A DNA stretch of 6,756 nt, from NCBI GenBank assembly GCA_009786735.1, contig WQRM01000085.1, positions 1 to 6,756 of the forward strand. Direction: 5' to 3'. Each line of letters starts with the position of its first letter. The first letter of the stretch is position 1. Below, piece by piece: positions 5,669 to 6,756 of the stretch. The notes below the pieces were generated by a model. The model was not told the DNA's origin, did not search any database, and saw only the letters and a program-made list of their open reading frames with translations. This DNA comes from Oscillospiraceae bacterium. Its GTDB lineage: Bacteria > Bacillota > Clostridia > Oscillospirales > Acutalibacteraceae. The position numbers and the translations under genes were made by a program.

Positions 5669-6756
5669 ATGGACCAACACCCGCATTACCATTGGGGGAA
5701 TGCCGCCCACGCACAGCCGCAAGCTGCGCATCCGCCGGGTCATGATCAAAGTGCCGCTGTGCCCAAATCGCCGGCTCGCCTCACCGCGCAGGTCTACCAA
5801 AACAACCACGCCTCGCTGCAATGGGGCGCATCCAAGGGCGCAGACGGCTACATCATCCTGCGCGGCAGCCAGCCCGCCACCATGCAGCCCATCGCCGCCG
5901 TGGCAGAGCGCGCCTTCGTAGACACCACCACCCAACCCGGGCGTACATATTTCTACTGCATTTCGGGCTACAATCGCCATGGCAAAAGCCGCCCCTGTGA
6001 CTACGCCAGCGTGACCCTGCCGCCTGCACACCAGCACATGCAACCCAGCTGCATGTCCGCGCCGCCACATGCACCCATGCCACACCAGTATGCGCCACAG
6101 CCGCAATTCGCGCCACCGCATGCGCCCATGCAGCCGCACCCGCAGATGCCATCGCAACCCCAAATGCCGATGCACCCGTCCATGCCTTCGCATCCGCCAG
6201 AACCGCCCACACCGCCGCTGCAAGCTCCGGCGCAGTTGTGTGCCTTTGCGCATGGCTCGCGTTACATTGCGTTGCGCTGGCAGTCGCTGCACAGCGACGT
6301 GCAATACCGTGTGTTCCGCAGCGAAAGCCCGTGGAGCGGCTATGCCATGGTGGGCGAAACCGGCGACACGCACTACCTCGACGCAGCGCCCGAGCCCATG
6401 ACGAAATATTACTACTTCGTGCAAGCTGTGCACAACGGTCGCACCAGCCAGGCCAGCGCAATGGCAGAGGCGCAGTCGCTCCCGGCGCTGCCTACGCCCG
6501 AAATGCCGCAAAACCTGCGCTGCATCCCGCAAGACAACGACAGCGTTGAGCTGCGCTGGAACGCCGCCAACGCAGCCTCGGCCTATGTTGTCTACGCTCG
6601 CTACGACCCAGCCGAGGACTTCAGCATCATCGGTCACGCGCTCGATTGCAGCTTTCTGCACAAAGACCTGCCGCCCGACGCCTACGTGGAATACTGCGTG
6701 CAGGCCTACCACGACAGTGCCGCCAGCGAGCCCACACCCATCTGCGTCTGCGGCGG
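5669..6756 (+). CDS. Three-FN3-domain protein with Pro/His/Met-rich linker, 3' end missing
   Basis: ATG 5669 follows GGGAGG (5655-5660) by eight bases and opens a frame of 362 codons with no stop before the right edge. FN3 domains are seen at about 33-118 (PARLTAQ...ASLQWGA..GADGYIILR...FVDTT..PGRTYFYCISGYN), 187-270 (ALRWQ...YRVFRSE...THYLDAA...KYYYFVQAVH) and 279-362 (PQNLRC...VELRWNAA..ASAYVVYARY...YVEYCVQAYH, last strand cut off). Between the first two lies a low-complexity linker (about 119-187) made largely of Pro, Gln, His and Met, with eight His and eight Met in residues 121-175. The first 30 residues are also His-rich. There is no signal peptide or N-terminal membrane helix, which is unusual for FN3 proteins. 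The export route and partner are unknown; a C-terminal anchor could lie outside the window. The FN3 call is firm, the biological role is not. Confidence 0.88.
   Translation, partial: MDQHPHYHWGNAAHAQPQAAHPPGHDQSAAVPKSPARLTAQVYQNNHASLQWGASKGADGYIILRGSQPATMQPIAAVAERAFVDTTTQPGRTYFYCISGYNRHGKSRPCDYASVTLPPAHQHMQPSCMSAPPHAPMPHQYAPQPQFAPPHAPMQPHPQMPSQPQMPMHPSMPSHPPEPPTPPLQAPAQLCAFAHGSRYIALRWQSLHSDVQYRVFRSESPWSGYAMVGETGDTHYLDAAPEPMTKYYYFVQAVHNGRTSQASAMAEAQSLPALPTPEMPQNLRCIPQDNDSVELRWNAANAASAYVVYARYDPAEDFSIIGHALDCSFLHKDLPPDAYVEYCVQAYHDSAASEPTPICVCG

Noticed and set aside
6001..6210. Gly/Cys-rich 69-residue minus-strand peptide resembling a bacteriocin or metallothionein
   Set aside because: It is the reverse complement of the Pro/His/Met-rich linker codons (CAT, ATG, GCC and CCG read backwards give Cys, Gly and Met). 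No ribosome binding site supports it.
5639..6712. 357-codon open frame on the minus strand
   Set aside because: It is antisense to the FN3 gene, which has a good ribosome binding site and three recognisable FN3 domains. The minus frame gives Arg/His/Gly/Val-rich sequence with no domain, and is open because of the GC-rich codon use of the real gene.

Overview
The window reads as chromosomal DNA of a fairly GC-rich, Gram-positive-like bacterium. My best guess is a member of the Clostridia close to the Oscillospirales, but this is inferred from style and not proven. The reasons are strong AGGAGG-type ribosome binding sites, near-consensus sigma-A promoters, a class IIB-type fructose-bisphosphate aldolase, a YcxB-like membrane protein, Big2 and FN3 repeat proteins, and GC-rich palindromic intergenic repeats.

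Layout from left to right. (1) Bases 1-1748 hold the 3' part of a large gene for a protein with six tandem Big2 (bacterial Ig-like) domains and an extremely aromatic hydrophobic C-terminus. (2) Fifty-five bases later a 19-residue hydrophobic peptide (1804-1863) sits behind a textbook Shine-Dalgarno sequence. (3) After a poorly explained stretch (1864-2029, with a doubtful 26-codon ORF) comes an AT-rich gene (2030-2431) for a small membrane-anchored coiled-coil protein. It converges on guaA, with a shared bidirectional terminator at 2436-2471. (4) Bases 2570-3586 (minus) encode a GMP synthetase that holds only the ATP-pyrophosphatase and dimerization domains; the glutamine amidotransferase domain is missing. 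(5) The 314-base guaA/fba intergenic region (3587-3900) carries a near-perfect promoter for each divergent gene, with a 126-bp REPIN-like inverted-repeat element (3682-3807) between them. (6) fba (3901-4836) is complete. (7) A second, 173-bp MITE-like inverted repeat (4835-5007) starts inside the fba stop codon and ends one base before the ribosome binding site of the next gene. (8) A YcxB-like two-helix membrane protein (5019-5561) ends in a strong terminator. (9) From 5669 to the right edge a gene for a three-FN3-domain protein with a Pro/His/Met-rich linker runs off the window; it has no closed stop codon here and so is easy to miss.

The genes do not form one pathway. guaA (purine synthesis) and fba (glycolysis) are housekeeping genes expressed divergently. 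The left block (Big2 protein, mini-peptide, coiled-coil protein) looks like surface or accessory content. The right block holds uncharacterised membrane and FN3 proteins. The most notable points are the GATase-less GuaA, the 19-residue peptide, and the two different inverted-repeat elements flanking fba. One of these elements has hairpins that differ in sequence between its arms but keep their pairing.
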